In this document: positions 1 to 9,906 of the stretch, one piece after another
Layout: every line of letters starts with the position of its first letter
Numbering within the stretch: the first letter of the stretch is position 1
NCBI GenBank assembly: GCA_964646625.1
Contig: CAZYHC010000006.1
Span: forward strand, 1 to 64,000
From: DAOULT01 sp964646625
GTDB taxonomy: Bacteria > Chloroflexota > Anaerolineae > CAZYHC01
Length of the DNA: 64,000 nt
Reading direction: 5' to 3'
Translations under genes and position numbers: made by a program
Notes under the pieces: model-generated
What the model saw: the letters and a program-made list of their open reading frames with translations, nothing else
The model's database searches: none
Told to the model about the DNA's origin: nothing

Positions 1-2
1 AA

Positions 3-1010
3 GTCTTCCAGACGGAAAACGACCTTTATATAATGACCGTGCCCGGCACCGGGGCTCTGGATGCGGCCCTGGGCAGCCTCCTGGCTACGGGCGAGAAAGT
101 GCTGGTGCCCAGCAACGGCTTTTTCGGCGAGCGTCTGGCCCAGATTGCCCGGGGTTACGGCCTGGAGCCCGTCGTGCTGGAATTTCCTCTGGGGCAGCCG
201 GCCTCGGCCGAGGCCGTGCGGGAGCGCCTGGCCCGGGACCAGGACATCCAGGCGGTGGCCGTCGTGCAGCACGAAACTTCCACCGGGGTGATAAATCCCT
301 TGCAGGAGATCGCCGCCGCCGCCAACGAATGTGACCTGCCCATCATCGTCGATGCGGTCTCCTCGATGGGGGGCATGTCTTTGCCTGTGGACGAGTGGGG
401 CATCGACCTGTGCGTCACGGTGGGCAACAAATGTCTGGAAACGCCGCCCGCCGTGGCCGCCATTTCCATCAGCCAGCGAGCCTGGGACATCATCGAGTCC
501 AAGCCAAACCGCCACCACGGCTGGTATCTGGACCTGCAAACCTGGAAGTGGTACGTGATTAACTGGGGCTCCTGGCACCCTTACCCGGTCACGATGGCTA
601 CCAGCAACATCATTACCCTCCAGGCCAGCCTGCATCGCATCCTGGAGGAGGGCCTGGAGAACCATTTTGCGCGCTACGCCCAGGCTTCTCGTTGGATTCG
701 GGACGGTCTGCAAGCTCTGGGCTTCGAGATGTTTGTGGATGATGCCCATGCCTCTCCTCTGACCACCGCGGTCAAAGCCCGCCCCGAATTCCCGGTTACG
801 GACATGATCACCTTTCTGAGGGAGGAACACGGGGTCATGATCGCCGGCGGGTTAGGCGATCTGGCCGGGAAGATTTTCCGCGTGGGCAACATGGGGCGGG
901 CCGCCTCACGGGATTACGTTATGGCCTTTCTCTTCGGGATGGAGGATTTTCTGCGGCGCAAGGGTCTTGAGTCCGAGGTGGGAAAGGGGTTGGCCGTCCT
1001 CTCCCGGTGA
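3..1010 (+). CDS. Class V (PLP) aminotransferase, 5' end cut by window edge
   Basis: This is a pyridoxal-phosphate aminotransferase of the serine-pyruvate/alanine-glyoxylate type (class V), a cytosolic enzyme moving an amino group between a small amino acid and a 2-oxo acid. The frame is open to the left edge: the residues VFQTENDLYI precede the first ATG at 33 and match the usual family sequence before the PGTGALDAAL motif, so that ATG is internal and about 50 residues are missing. The GNKCLETPP segment holds the likely PLP lysine (family pattern SQKCLxxPP), and DAVSSMGG is the usual cofactor-binding Asp region. The C-terminus (IFRVGNMG) is complete. The last 92 bases overlap the convergent transporter gene. 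Substrate cannot be told from sequence alone. Confidence 0.9.
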   Translation, partial: VFQTENDLYIMTVPGTGALDAALGSLLATGEKVLVPSNGFFGERLAQIARGYGLEPVVLEFPLGQPASAEAVRERLARDQDIQAVAVVQHETSTGVINPLQEIAAAANECDLPIIVDAVSSMGGMSLPVDEWGIDLCVTVGNKCLETPPAVAAISISQRAWDIIESKPNRHHGWYLDLQTWKWYVINWGSWHPYPVTMATSNIITLQASLHRILEEGLENHFARYAQASRWIRDGLQALGFEMFVDDAHASPLTTAVKARPEFPVTDMITFLREEHGVMIAGGLGDLAGKIFRVGNMGRAASRDYVMAFLFGMEDFLRRKGLESEVGKGLAVLSR

Positions 1011-1884
1011 CCTGTTTATTCACCAGGTACACGCCGGCTATAATGATAAAGCCGCCCAGCAGGGCGCTGAGGGGAATTTGCTCCCCCAGGATGAAGTGGG
1101 ACGCCACGAGGGTGACCAATGGTTGCACGTACAAAAAGACGGTCACCTGCGAGGCATCCATTTCTCGCAGGCCATCGTACCAAAAGAGATAGGCCAGCCC
1201 CGAACAAAAAAGGCCCAGGAAAGCGATGGCCGCCCACCCACTGAAGGAGAGGTGGCCGATCTCCCCCCAGTGCCGGGTGCAGACAAAAAGAAGCCCCAGC
1301 ATCAGCCAGCCGATGACGACGGCGTAGCCAGTCACCACCAGAGCCGGATACTGGCGCAGAGGTTTCTTGCCCAGCACGGAATAGACGGCCCAGTTGAAGG
1401 CGCTGGCCAGCACAAGGGCGTCGCCCAGGGTGCTGGGCAGGTTGAGGAACGAGGCATTAAGCCGCCCCCGGCTGATGACCAGCAAAGCCCCGCCAAAGGC
1501 CACGATCATGCCCACCAATCGGGTGGGGCCAAACCGTTCTTTCAAAAACAAACGGGCCAGCAGGGCGGCGAAGGCGGGACTGAGGGCCACAAGCCAGCCG
1601 GTGCTGGAAGCCTGGGTGTAAACCAGGCCGGTGGTCTGAATGAGGTGATGGATGAAAACGCCGATCGCGCCCAGCAGACAGAGGTAAAGCACGTCTCGGC
1701 CGCGCACGGTGAGGGAGCCCCGTTCTCGCCAGAACATCATGGAGCTTAGCAGCAGCGCGCCCAGGGTGAAGCGGAGAAAGACGACGGTGGGAGGTGAAGC
1801 CTCGGCCAGAGCGATTTTGGTGGCCACGAAGGATAGGCCCCAAAAGGTAATGGCCGCCAGCAGCTTTACTATAGTTATAGTCAA
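919..1884 (-). CDS. EamA/DMT-family permease
   Basis: A 321-residue inner-membrane protein with about ten hydrophobic segments arranged as two EamA repeats (roughly residues 5-140 and 150-290), the drug/metabolite transporter fold. The start LLAAITFWGLSFVATKIAL and the second-half motif FNWAVYSVLGKK are typical. Such proteins usually export amino acids or metabolites; the substrate here is unknown. The polar Pro/Arg-rich tail (last about 30 residues) is read through the 3' end of the convergent aminotransferase, an unusual 92-bp tail-to-tail overlap. The start codon overlaps the stop of the upstream small gene by 4 bp, so the two are probably translationally coupled. Confidence 0.85.
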   Translation of the reverse strand: MTITIVKLLAAITFWGLSFVATKIALAEASPPTVVFLRFTLGALLLSSMMFWRERGSLTVRGRDVLYLCLLGAIGVFIHHLIQTTGLVYTQASSTGWLVALSPAFAALLARLFLKERFGPTRLVGMIVAFGGALLVISRGRLNASFLNLPSTLGDALVLASAFNWAVYSVLGKKPLRQYPALVVTGYAVVIGWLMLGLLFVCTRHWGEIGHLSFSGWAAIAFLGLFCSGLAYLFWYDGLREMDASQVTVFLYVQPLVTLVASHFILGEQIPLSALLGGFIIIAGVYLVNKQVTGRGRPTPFPPRTQDPCAAENPPSRRERP

Positions 1885-2201
1885 CCGTCCTCCTTATACT
1901 CCTCCTCATATTCCTCCCTGGTAATAAACTGCCCGCCCGTGATCTCTTTAGCCAGGAGGTTGCGGCTGGAGTCAAAGGTCATTTCTACCTCGATAGGCTG
2001 AAAACACCGTCTGCGGCTGCCCATCAGCGTCTTGCGCAGGAAATAGCCGCCCTCCTCGTAATTGGGGCTCAGGTCATGGCGCAGGTCGATGCGGGTCCTG
2101 ACAGGCTCGTTGCACCGTCCGCAGCGGACATAAATCCAGAGCGCCTCGTCTTCTCCCTCCCCTGTGGCGAACAAAGATTTCACTTTATCGAGAAAGCCCA
2201 T
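1881..2201 (-). CDS. Small conserved-looking protein with CxxC motif
   Basis: A 106-residue soluble protein of unknown function. It begins MGFLDKVKSLF, has a CGRC pair near residue 28, a third Cys in RRCFQPIEVEM, and a very acidic tail. The Cys pair plus a single distal Cys could bind zinc or form a redox pair, but no named domain is recognised. It is the first gene of a two-gene minus-strand unit and overlaps the EamA permease start by 4 bp. A good ribosome-binding sequence (reading AAAAGGAGAAGAGG on the minus strand) precedes the ATG. Confidence 0.75.
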   Translation of the reverse strand: MGFLDKVKSLFATGEGEDEALWIYVRCGRCNEPVRTRIDLRHDLSPNYEEGGYFLRKTLMGSRRRCFQPIEVEMTFDSSRNLLAKEITGGQFITREEYEEEYKEDG

Positions 2202-2540
2202 TTTTGCCTCTTCTCCTTTTCGCTACTAACGTAAAAGCCGCCTGTGTGATTCACACCAAACGGCTTTGCACACCACCCAATCTTGACCTCTTCTACACTA
2301 CCAGGTTAGCTACCCCACCAGATGAGGGCACTTAATCTCAGTCACACGTCCTTATTTTACCTCAAAACGAGGCTGGCGTCAAATTACGGCCCTTCGGTGG
2401 GAGTCAGGGCCTTTCCTGGTGGCATCTGAAATGTGCCAGATTCGGGGTAACTTGACAAATCTTCGATTATCCGATACACTCTACAGGTAGACGTACATTT
2501 CCTGTGCGTCCTTTGAACTTCCTTCCGACGCAGATCTTCA
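2202..2540. other. Intergenic region between divergent genes
   Basis: No convincing gene. It holds the promoter of the receiver-domain gene (2452-2480, listed separately) and a nested hairpin: AAAGCCG (2234-2240) pairs with CGGCTTT (2261-2267) around an inner GTGTG/CACAC stem (2244-2256). On the minus strand the hairpin lies in the leader of the 106-residue gene and ends in pyrimidine-poor sequence, so it could be an attenuator-like or repeat element; this is not established. Confidence 0.5.
2452..2480 (+). promoter_or_regulatory. Sigma-70-type promoter of receiver gene
   Basis: TTGACA at 2452-2457, 17-bp spacer, TACACT at 2475-2480. It lies 82 bp upstream of the GTG start of the response-regulator gene and points toward it. 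Confidence 0.6.
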
Positions 2541-2561
2541 TTGGAAGAAGAGGTTAAGACA

Positions 2562-3056
2562 GTGGCGGGAGAGAAGATACTCATCATCGACGACAAGATC
2601 GAGAACATTGAGCTTTTGGCCGAGTACATACTGCAACCCAAAGGCTACACTCCCCTGGTTGCCTACGACGGCCACGAAGGCTTGCATGTGGCCCTGTCTG
2701 AAAAACCGGACCTGATACTCCTGGACCTGAAAATGCCCGGCATGACCGGCCTGGAGGTGCTGGAAGCTCTGAGAGAAAAACGCTGTAACATTCCTGCCAT
2801 CCTGATAACGGGCTACGGTTCGGAAGATGTGGTCGTTCGTGCCCTGCGGCTGGGAGCGCGAGATTACATCACCAGACCCTTTGAGGTGGACGAGGTGCTG
2901 GCTGCGGTGGACAGGGCCCTGAACGAGAGCCGTCTGGAGAAGGAGCGGGAAGACATACGGCGCGAATTGGAGCAACGGGTCAAGGAACTGACCGCCCTGA
3001 ATTGGAGGATGCGCCGCGATTTGAGCAAAGGTCGCGCAGCAAGCGATGAATCTTAA
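2562..3056 (+). CDS. Stand-alone receiver-domain response regulator
   Basis: A 164-residue CheY-like receiver domain (about residues 3-120) followed by a charged helix likely to form a coiled coil (residues 120-155); there is no DNA-binding output domain. The acidic pair IIDDK, the phospho-acceptor Asp in LLDLKMPGM (residue 55) and ITGYGS are in place. The conserved lysine of the beta5-alpha5 loop is an arginine here (TRPFEV instead of TKPF), which may change signalling. An upstream TTG at 2541 is in frame but has no ribosome-binding site; GTG at 2562 is preceded by GAAGAGG at good spacing and puts the receiver domain at the N-terminus. No histidine kinase is adjacent, so it is an orphan. Confidence 0.85.
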   Translation: MAGEKILIIDDKIENIELLAEYILQPKGYTPLVAYDGHEGLHVALSEKPDLILLDLKMPGMTGLEVLEALREKRCNIPAILITGYGSEDVVVRALRLGARDYITRPFEVDEVLAAVDRALNESRLEKEREDIRRELEQRVKELTALNWRMRRDLSKGRAASDES

Positions 3057-3430
3057 TCTTAGCCCCTGGCCTGATAGCTACCTTGAGAGATGAGGATAAC
3101 GGGGTGCGCTGGACGGGGGCGAAGACCTACGGAAAGATGATCGCTTTTCTTCTGCTGCTGGGGATCCTGACCGGGTGCCGGGGGAGGACGGTATAGCCCT
3201 GCGCGGGGAAGAACGCGGCCAGGGCCTCCCCTGGGAGCGAGGTCTCCGGCTTGCGGCAAGGGACTCTACGCTCGCCCGGCCGCAGGGGAGGGGATGCCTG
3301 GGAAGTAGCCTGTCATCGTGTGGGAGGGCCAGCCTATGCCCCGGCCGAAGATGGTCGTTTGGACCGAGGCTTAGACTAGCCCATCTTTGTTTTTTATGCT
3401 ATAATGTCATCAGAGAGGAGATTCAAAAAC
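3057..3430. other. Mostly empty region before tig, with a tiny lipoprotein-like reading frame
   Basis: No gene of normal size is supported. Bases 3137-3196 encode a 19-residue peptide, MIAFLLLLGILTGC plus five residues, which looks exactly like a lipoprotein signal with lipobox LTGC followed at once by a stop. It may be the decayed start of a lipoprotein gene. The tig promoter and its ribosome-binding site occupy 3400-3420. Confidence 0.4.
3400..3405 (+). promoter_or_regulatory. Extended -10 promoter of tig-clpPX
   Basis: TGCTATAATG places TATAAT at 3400-3405 with an upstream TG one base away (extended -10); no good -35 is seen. It overlaps the in-frame ATG at 3404, so that ATG cannot be the translation start of tig from this promoter. 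The AGGAG at 3416-3420 then serves the TTG at 3431. Confidence 0.65.
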
Positions 3431-4849
3431 TTGAAACTTAGCACCGAGAGACTTGAGGACTGCCAGGTAGTCCTCAACATAGAGATAGATGAGAAGCGCG
3501 TGGAGCAACACATGCGCAGGGTGGCCCGCCGCTTATCCCAAAGTATGCGGTTTCCTGGCTTTCGCAAGGGAAAAGCACCGTACAATCTTATCCTGCGCAG
3601 ACTTGGCAAGGAAACCCTGATCGGAGAGGCCCTTGATGAGTTAGGCGAGGAAGTTTTCAAGGAAGCTTTGGAAGAAAGCGGCATCGAGCCTATCGCTCAG
3701 GCCAGTCTGGAGAGCATCGAATACGACCCCCTGACCCTGAAAATGATCGTGCCCGTCGCTCCCGTCGTCGAGGTGGGTAACTACCGCCAGATAAGACTGG
3801 AACCCGAAGAGGCGAACGTGGACGACGAGACAGTTGAAAACGTGTTGAAAGATCTTCAGAAAAACCACGCCGAGCAGCGCCCCGTCCAGCGCCCTGCCCA
3901 ATTGGGCGATATCGTGGTGATGGACACCAGGGCCACGGTGGAAGGAGAGGTGGTTTTCAACGATGAGGAGCGCACCCTGACCCTGAAAACCGATGCCTTT
4001 TACCCGCTGCCGGGGTTCAGCGAACAGGTGGTGGGCATGGTCATCGGCGATGACCGAGAATTTGATATTGCCTACCCGGAGGATGCAGATATCCCGGACC
4101 TGGCGGGCAAGGAAGTTCACTTCGCAGTTCACCTCCATGACATTAAAGAGGAAGTGCTGCCCGCGCTCGACGACAATCTGGCTATGACCGTCGGCGATTA
4201 CGAGACTCTCGACGAGCTGAGGGCCAGCGTGAGGGCGGAACTGCAACTCATGGCCGAGCGGGAGGCGGAAGAACACTTCACCACCAGGGCCCTGGAAGAA
4301 GCGGTAAAAGGGTCGCGGGTGGAGTTCCCGCCAGTGCTTTTGGAGCGAGAGCTCGACGATATGATGGCCGAGCGGGACCGTTTCCTGCGCCAGCAGCAGG
4401 GGCTGACCCTGGATAATTATTTACAAATGCTTCAGATGAGCAAAGAGGAGTTCCGTGCTGACCTCCAACCTCAAGCCAGGGAACGCCTGACCCAGTTTCT
4501 GGTTCTGAACGAAGTGGCCCAGACTGAAGAGCTGCAAGTCAGCCCCGATGAAATCGAAATGGAAATTGAGCGCCTTAGCCAACCTTACGGAGAGCAGGCG
4601 GAGACCATGAAAAAAATTCTCTCTTCGCCAGCTTCACGGCGTTCGCTCAGGGTAGAGCTGCTCGTCCGTAAAACCATCGAGCGCCTGGTAGCCATCGCCA
4701 GGGGTGAGGTGCCGACCGAAGAGGGCCCAACGCCGGGACAACAGTTGATGGATCGTCAGCACCAGATGCAACTGAGGAGGACACAAGAAGAGAGCTTAGT
4801 CAGTCAAACAAAGCCAATAATGGACATAAAACATTCAGGATACTCTTAG
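3431..4849 (+). CDS. tig: Trigger factor (ribosome-associated chaperone/prolyl isomerase)
   Basis: Trigger factor binds near the ribosomal exit tunnel and shields nascent chains. The 472-residue length fits the family. Domains in order: N-terminal ribosome-binding domain (about 1-115) with the FRKGKAP signature at the tip of the ribosome-docking loop (GFRKGKAPYNLI), PPIase/FKBP-like domain (about 150-240, with GDIVVMDTRA and GFSEQVVGM), and the C-terminal chaperone arms rich in Glu/Arg helices. The start TTG at 3431 is chosen because AGGAG lies 10 bases upstream, the protein then begins MKLSTERLEDCQV as trigger factors do, and the only upstream ATG (3404) lies inside the -10 box. A hairpin separates it from clpP 50 bp downstream; together with clpX this is the classic tig-clpP-clpX order. 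Confidence 0.95.
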   Translation: MKLSTERLEDCQVVLNIEIDEKRVEQHMRRVARRLSQSMRFPGFRKGKAPYNLILRRLGKETLIGEALDELGEEVFKEALEESGIEPIAQASLESIEYDPLTLKMIVPVAPVVEVGNYRQIRLEPEEANVDDETVENVLKDLQKNHAEQRPVQRPAQLGDIVVMDTRATVEGEVVFNDEERTLTLKTDAFYPLPGFSEQVVGMVIGDDREFDIAYPEDADIPDLAGKEVHFAVHLHDIKEEVLPALDDNLAMTVGDYETLDELRASVRAELQLMAEREAEEHFTTRALEEAVKGSRVEFPPVLLERELDDMMAERDRFLRQQQGLTLDNYLQMLQMSKEEFRADLQPQARERLTQFLVLNEVAQTEELQVSPDEIEMEIERLSQPYGEQAETMKKILSSPASRRSLRVELLVRKTIERLVAIARGEVPTEEGPTPGQQLMDRQHQMQLRRTQEESLVSQTKPIMDIKHSGYS

Positions 4850-4853
4850 AAAT

Positions 4854-4880
4854 AACAAAGCAGCAAAAGTCTGCTTTGTT
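4854..4880 (+). terminator. Hairpin between tig and clpP
   Basis: AACAAAGCAG (4854-4863) pairs perfectly with CTGCTTTGTT (4871-4880) around a 7-base loop. There is no U-run after it; the clpP ribosome-binding site GGGAGG follows directly. It is better read as a partial terminator or mRNA-processing/stability hairpin than a full stop. Confidence 0.5.
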
Positions 4881-4899
4881 CAGGGAGGATAAGTAAGTT

Positions 4900-6805
<1,906 letters not shown>

Positions 6806-6827
6806 ACCAGCGGTCAGCGAATTCTGG

Positions 6828-6872
6828 AACGGATTTAACGGATGATACCGCATCCCATCCGTTAAATCCGTT
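6828..6872 (+). repeat. 17-bp perfect inverted repeat after clpX (repeat element/terminator)
   Basis: AACGGATTTAACGGATG (6828-6844) is exactly complementary to 6856-6872, with an 11-base loop; the right arm runs into TTTTG. Additional partial copies (TTAATCCGTTGACCG) follow. The ATTTAACGGAT unit resembles dispersed repeats in environmental genomes; here it can also act as the operon terminator between convergent clpX and the propeller gene. Confidence 0.65.
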
Positions 6873-6910
6873 TTGTTAATCCGTTGACCGTTCGCCGCCA
6901 GGCCGAGAGG

Positions 6911-8761
6911 CTAAGGTTTCCAGGAGATCCGCTCCTCGATCCAACCCAGAGTGTCGTGCTCGGCGCCGTCGTGAACCCGTCCATCGAGGGAACCGCCGAG
7001 GGCGAAGAGCTGACGCTGCTCACTGCCATCCGGCCTCATGATCCACACCGCCCACTCATCCCCACGGTCGGAGGCGAAAGCGATATAGCGACCATCCGGC
7101 GACCAGACAGGCAGACCATCGTTGGCCGGATTCTCCGTGAGGCGCGCGATATCGCTACCGTCGGCGTTCGTAACATATATCTCCCAGTTGCCATTGCGCT
7201 GGGACATGAACGCGATCTTCTTCCCATCGGGTGAGGGAGCAGGGGCAGTGTCGCTTGGATCTTCGGTGAGATGCTGAGGATAAGCACCGCTGATATCCCT
7301 CATTATGATACCACATTTACCAAATTCACAGGCACTATAGACAAAACGAGCGTCGGTGAGCAAGGCGGGCATCTCACCGAAAACGTCTTTATTCACGTCG
7401 GGACGACGGAGAGTATGCACTTCGGTGCCCACGGTGTAGTAGATCCGCGACTTACGATCAGACTCCTGGCGGGAGTGGAACAGGAAAAACTGACCGTTAG
7501 AAGCCCAATTAGGACGGGAAGCCGGGCCATGGGAAGTGAATTTCCAGTCAATGCGCTGGCCCGTAAAATCGTGCACGAACAAGCCGCGCCCCCGCTCGGT
7601 AGGATCCCAGGAACGGAAGGCCAGTTCGGTGCCATTCGGGCTGAAGGCCGGCTGGCTGGCGTCGCTGACCACTTTCTGACGCCCACTGCCGTCAGCATTG
7701 ATGGTGTAGATATCGTAGGTGGCCCTTTCGGGGTCGAATACAGAAAAGGCGATTACTCCCGTCAGAAGCGATTCAGGAGACGGGATCAATTCCTCGGTAG
7801 CGGAGACGGCTGCCGTCTCGACGATGGTAGGGGACGGACTGGATTCCGAGGTAGCCGTATCTGTTGGCTCAAGGGTAGGAGGAGCAGGAGAGGGAGATGA
7901 GGTGACTGTAGGTGAGAGCCTGGCCGTGGCCGTCGGGGTTGATACCTGGGAGACAAGCGGGGTTGAAGTGACGGCCAACTTGGGGGTGGCCTCTGCGACA
8001 GTCGGCGCCGTGGCTGCTTCCTCGACAGTGGGGGACTCCGAAGTGACGGCCAACTCGGGGGTGGCTTCCGCGACGGTCGGCGCCGTGGCTGCTTCCTCAA
8101 CAGTGGGGGACTCCGCGGTGACGGCCAACTCGGGGGTGGCTTCCGCGATGGTCGGCGCCGTGGCTGCTTCCTCGACAGTGGGGGACTCCGAAGTGACGCC
8201 CAACTCGGGGGTGGCCTCTGCGACGGTCGGCGCCGTCGTTGCTTCCGCGGCAGTGGGCGCCGGGGACTCGGCCGTCTCCGGGGCAGTGGCTACGGCCTGG
8301 ACGGTCGGCCTCTCCCCTACCGGTCGGCCGAAACTGACGAACCGGAAGATCACAGCGCCGATCGCGAACAAGCCCACGATGACCAGAAGAGCCCACGGCA
8401 CCCTGGACCGCTCCGGCTGGGCTCCGACAGTCTCCACGGGCACTGAACTGAACGCGGGGATAGTCGCTTTCTGAGCCAGACATTCGTCACAAAAATCTAC
8501 CCCGGCCTTCACAGGCCGACCACACGTCTTACAGGTGGCCCCGTCCCCGGCTAACTCCGCAGGCTCGTCCTGCACCCACTCGCCGTCTTCAGCCAGATAA
8601 TACCATTTGCCCGAGTAAGCGCCGATCATCCACTCTCGCCCCTGATCGTCCACAAAACGCAGCCTCTCTACCTCGGCTTTGAACTCCCCGTCGTTTATCG
8701 CCCCTTCCACCAAATCCTTTCTCAATCGACGGAATCTTTTCTCTATTTCCGCAGGTTCCAT
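6911..8761 (-). CDS. Membrane-anchored zinc-ribbon / TolB-like beta-propeller protein
   Basis: A 616-residue mosaic protein. Residues 36-64 form a small domain (GREWMIGAYSGKWYYL) seen with such sensors; Cys77, Cys80, Cys91 and Cys94 make a zinc ribbon; residues 121-141 are one membrane helix; residues 160-335 are Thr/Pro/Glu-rich with near-identical 25-residue tandem repeats (unit containing SPTVEEAATAPTVAEATPEL); residues 340-616 carry TolB/WD40-like blades with the pattern PxFSPDGxxIAF and YVTNADGSD. The zinc ribbon would face the cytoplasm and the propeller the outside. Function is unknown; propellers of this kind bind proteins or glycans. It converges on clpX. Confidence 0.85.
   Translation of the reverse strand: MEPAEIEKRFRRLRKDLVEGAINDGEFKAEVERLRFVDDQGREWMIGAYSGKWYYLAEDGEWVQDEPAELAGDGATCKTCGRPVKAGVDFCDECLAQKATIPAFSSVPVETVGAQPERSRVPWALLVIVGLFAIGAVIFRFVSFGRPVGERPTVQAVATAPETAESPAPTAAEATTAPTVAEATPELGVTSESPTVEEAATAPTIAEATPELAVTAESPTVEEAATAPTVAEATPELAVTSESPTVEEAATAPTVAEATPKLAVTSTPLVSQVSTPTATARLSPTVTSSPSPAPPTLEPTDTATSESSPSPTIVETAAVSATEELIPSPESLLTGVIAFSVFDPERATYDIYTINADGSGRQKVVSDASQPAFSPNGTELAFRSWDPTERGRGLFVHDFTGQRIDWKFTSHGPASRPNWASNGQFFLFHSRQESDRKSRIYYTVGTEVHTLRRPDVNKDVFGEMPALLTDARFVYSACEFGKCGIIMRDISGAYPQHLTEDPSDTAPAPSPDGKKIAFMSQRNGNWEIYVTNADGSDIARLTENPANDGLPVWSPDGRYIAFASDRGDEWAVWIMRPDGSEQRQLFALGGSLDGRVHDGAEHDTLGWIEERISWKP
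7955..8270 (-). repeat. 75-bp tandem repeats inside the propeller gene linker
   Basis: About four imperfect 75-bp units encode the 25-residue Thr/Pro/Glu repeat. Units differ by a few bases, so they probably change copy number by slippage or recombination and set the linker length between membrane and propeller. Confidence 0.7.
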
Positions 8762-9271
8762 CTTACCTTCCCTCCCACCTGAGTTTCCAGCGGACCTGGT
8801 CGAACAGCCATCCCGTTCACCCGAACTATAGTAAGCAGAGAGGGTTGTCCACCCTACCCTGTGTGTCTGCTACATACCGGACCAACCTGTTACCTGCCAT
8901 ACATTATACCATATCTGCCTTCCAACGACCTTACAAAATGCCCTTCCGACCTTCCAAAAACCTTCCAAACTTACAGGTAAAAGCCCCGCTGCCTTGTCGG
9001 GCGATTCCAGAACCGATTGGCCCTCAAGTTAACGACATTGTGTCGAACAGCCGCCTGAAAATAGTATACCATAGAAATCAAGAAATGTCACCAGTCTCTT
9101 AACATGATTTTACCCACAAGTGACTCAGAGGGCAGCGGGCAGGCTGTGCCATTTGAGACAACCAACGGGTTGAAACCAACAGGTAAAGATATACTACCCC
9201 CGGTCAAGAAAGCAAATAATTTGACCTTCTCCCTCACTCGTTGTATACTTGGATTGGAGGGCAGAACAAAG
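8762..9271. other. Intergenic region, two divergent promoters, no gene
   Basis: About 500 bp without a supported gene. On the minus strand TATAAT lies at 8903-8908 with a TG upstream (possible extended -10 for the propeller gene). Around 8918-8965 the motif CCTTCCAA recurs several times at short intervals, of unknown meaning. The plus-strand hicBA promoter lies at 9221-9249. Confidence 0.5.
9221..9249 (+). promoter_or_regulatory. Sigma-70 promoter of hicBA
   Basis: TTGACC (9221-9226), 17-bp spacer, TATACT (9244-9249). It sits 23 bp before the ATG at 9272, which rules out the long in-frame upstream extension to 9104 as part of the protein. Confidence 0.75.
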
Positions 9272-9664
9272 ATGGCTGAGAGAAAAACCATATCCCTGAG
9301 TCCACCAAGCGCCGACCGTCTGGAGCAGTTGGCTATGTACTACGACCTTCAACCTTCGGCGGTGGTCCGTGTGCTCATCGCCGAGAAGTTCGGTGAACTG
9401 TTCGGGCCCGAACTGCCCACTGACGCCGTGTTCAAGCTGCCCGTTACCTTGGAACCAGCCGAGGAAGGGGGCTATATCGTCACCAGCCCCCTTCTGGAAG
9501 GGCTTATCACCGAGGGAGATACCCTGGTAGAAGCTTTGATACATGCTCAGGAGGCAGCCTGTGGCCTGATAGAGGTCATGTACGAGAAGGGGTTGCCTCT
9601 GCCAGAAGAATGGCGTGACCTTGACCCGACCGAACCCTTTGGCGTCGAGGTTGTGCTTCGGTGA
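9272..9664 (+). CDS. hicB: HicB-type antitoxin
   Basis: The 130-residue protein combines an N-terminal ribbon-helix-helix-like stretch (KTISLSPPSADRLEQLAMYY, about 4-40), probably DNA binding, with the HicB partial RNase-H-like fold (FKLPVTLEPAEEGGYIVTSP to HAQEA, about 52-105). HicB neutralises the HicA mRNA interferase and represses its own operon. Start ATG 9272 is fixed by the promoter immediately upstream and by GGAGG at 9257-9261. It overlaps hicA by 4 bp. The order antitoxin-then-toxin is the reverse of the classic hicAB order but is well known. Confidence 0.85.
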   Translation: MAERKTISLSPPSADRLEQLAMYYDLQPSAVVRVLIAEKFGELFGPELPTDAVFKLPVTLEPAEEGGYIVTSPLLEGLITEGDTLVEALIHAQEAACGLIEVMYEKGLPLPEEWRDLDPTEPFGVEVVLR

Positions 9665-9870
9665 GGTATCGAGAACTGGCCCGCAAGTTACGCCGCTTTG
9701 GTTGTGAGGAGATAAGGCGCAAACACGGTGGCTCCCATCGCTATTGGTTCAATCCGCGCACGGGCAAAGTAGCCAGCGTTCCCGATTGGAGAAGCAAAGA
9801 CCTGAAACGGGGAACGGTTAGAGGATTCCTACGGCGACTTGGGATTGAGCCGGATGAGCTTGAAGGGTAG
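9661..9870 (+). CDS. hicA: HicA-type mRNA interferase toxin
   Basis: A 69-residue double-stranded-RNA-binding-fold protein starting at GTG 9661 inside the hicB stop (overlap of 4 bp). The family hallmark is present: LRRFGCEEIRRKHGGSHRYW, with the catalytic His in GGSHRYW, followed by basic residues and the SKDLKRGTVRGFLRRLGI helix. HicA cleaves mRNA when HicB is degraded, for instance by Lon or ClpP, both encoded nearby. Confidence 0.88.
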   Translation: MRYRELARKLRRFGCEEIRRKHGGSHRYWFNPRTGKVASVPDWRSKDLKRGTVRGFLRRLGIEPDELEG

Positions 9871-9906
9871 CAACCATTTGGAGAATATACATAGGAGTAA
9901 GCGAAT

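Noticed and set aside
967..1749. 260-codon plus-strand frame antisense to the EamA gene
   Set aside because: Its peptide is Gln/Gly/His-rich without domain pattern, and the opposite strand encodes a clear membrane protein.
2280..2345. tRNA-like sequence on the minus strand (GGTAGCTAACCTGGTAG)
   Set aside because: No acceptor stem, no T-loop GTTCRA and no correct spacing could be found.
3175..3441. 88-codon plus-strand frame before tig
   Set aside because: Gly/Arg-rich low-information peptide crossing the tig promoter and start.
7719..8474. 251-codon plus-strand frame with repetitive Val/Ala/Ser peptide
   Set aside because: It is the antisense reading of the 75-bp tandem repeats in the propeller gene; periodic repeats keep several frames open.
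9104..9271. N-terminal extension of the HicB-like protein from ATG 9104
   Set aside because: A good promoter lies at 9221-9249 inside it and a ribosome-binding site serves ATG 9272.
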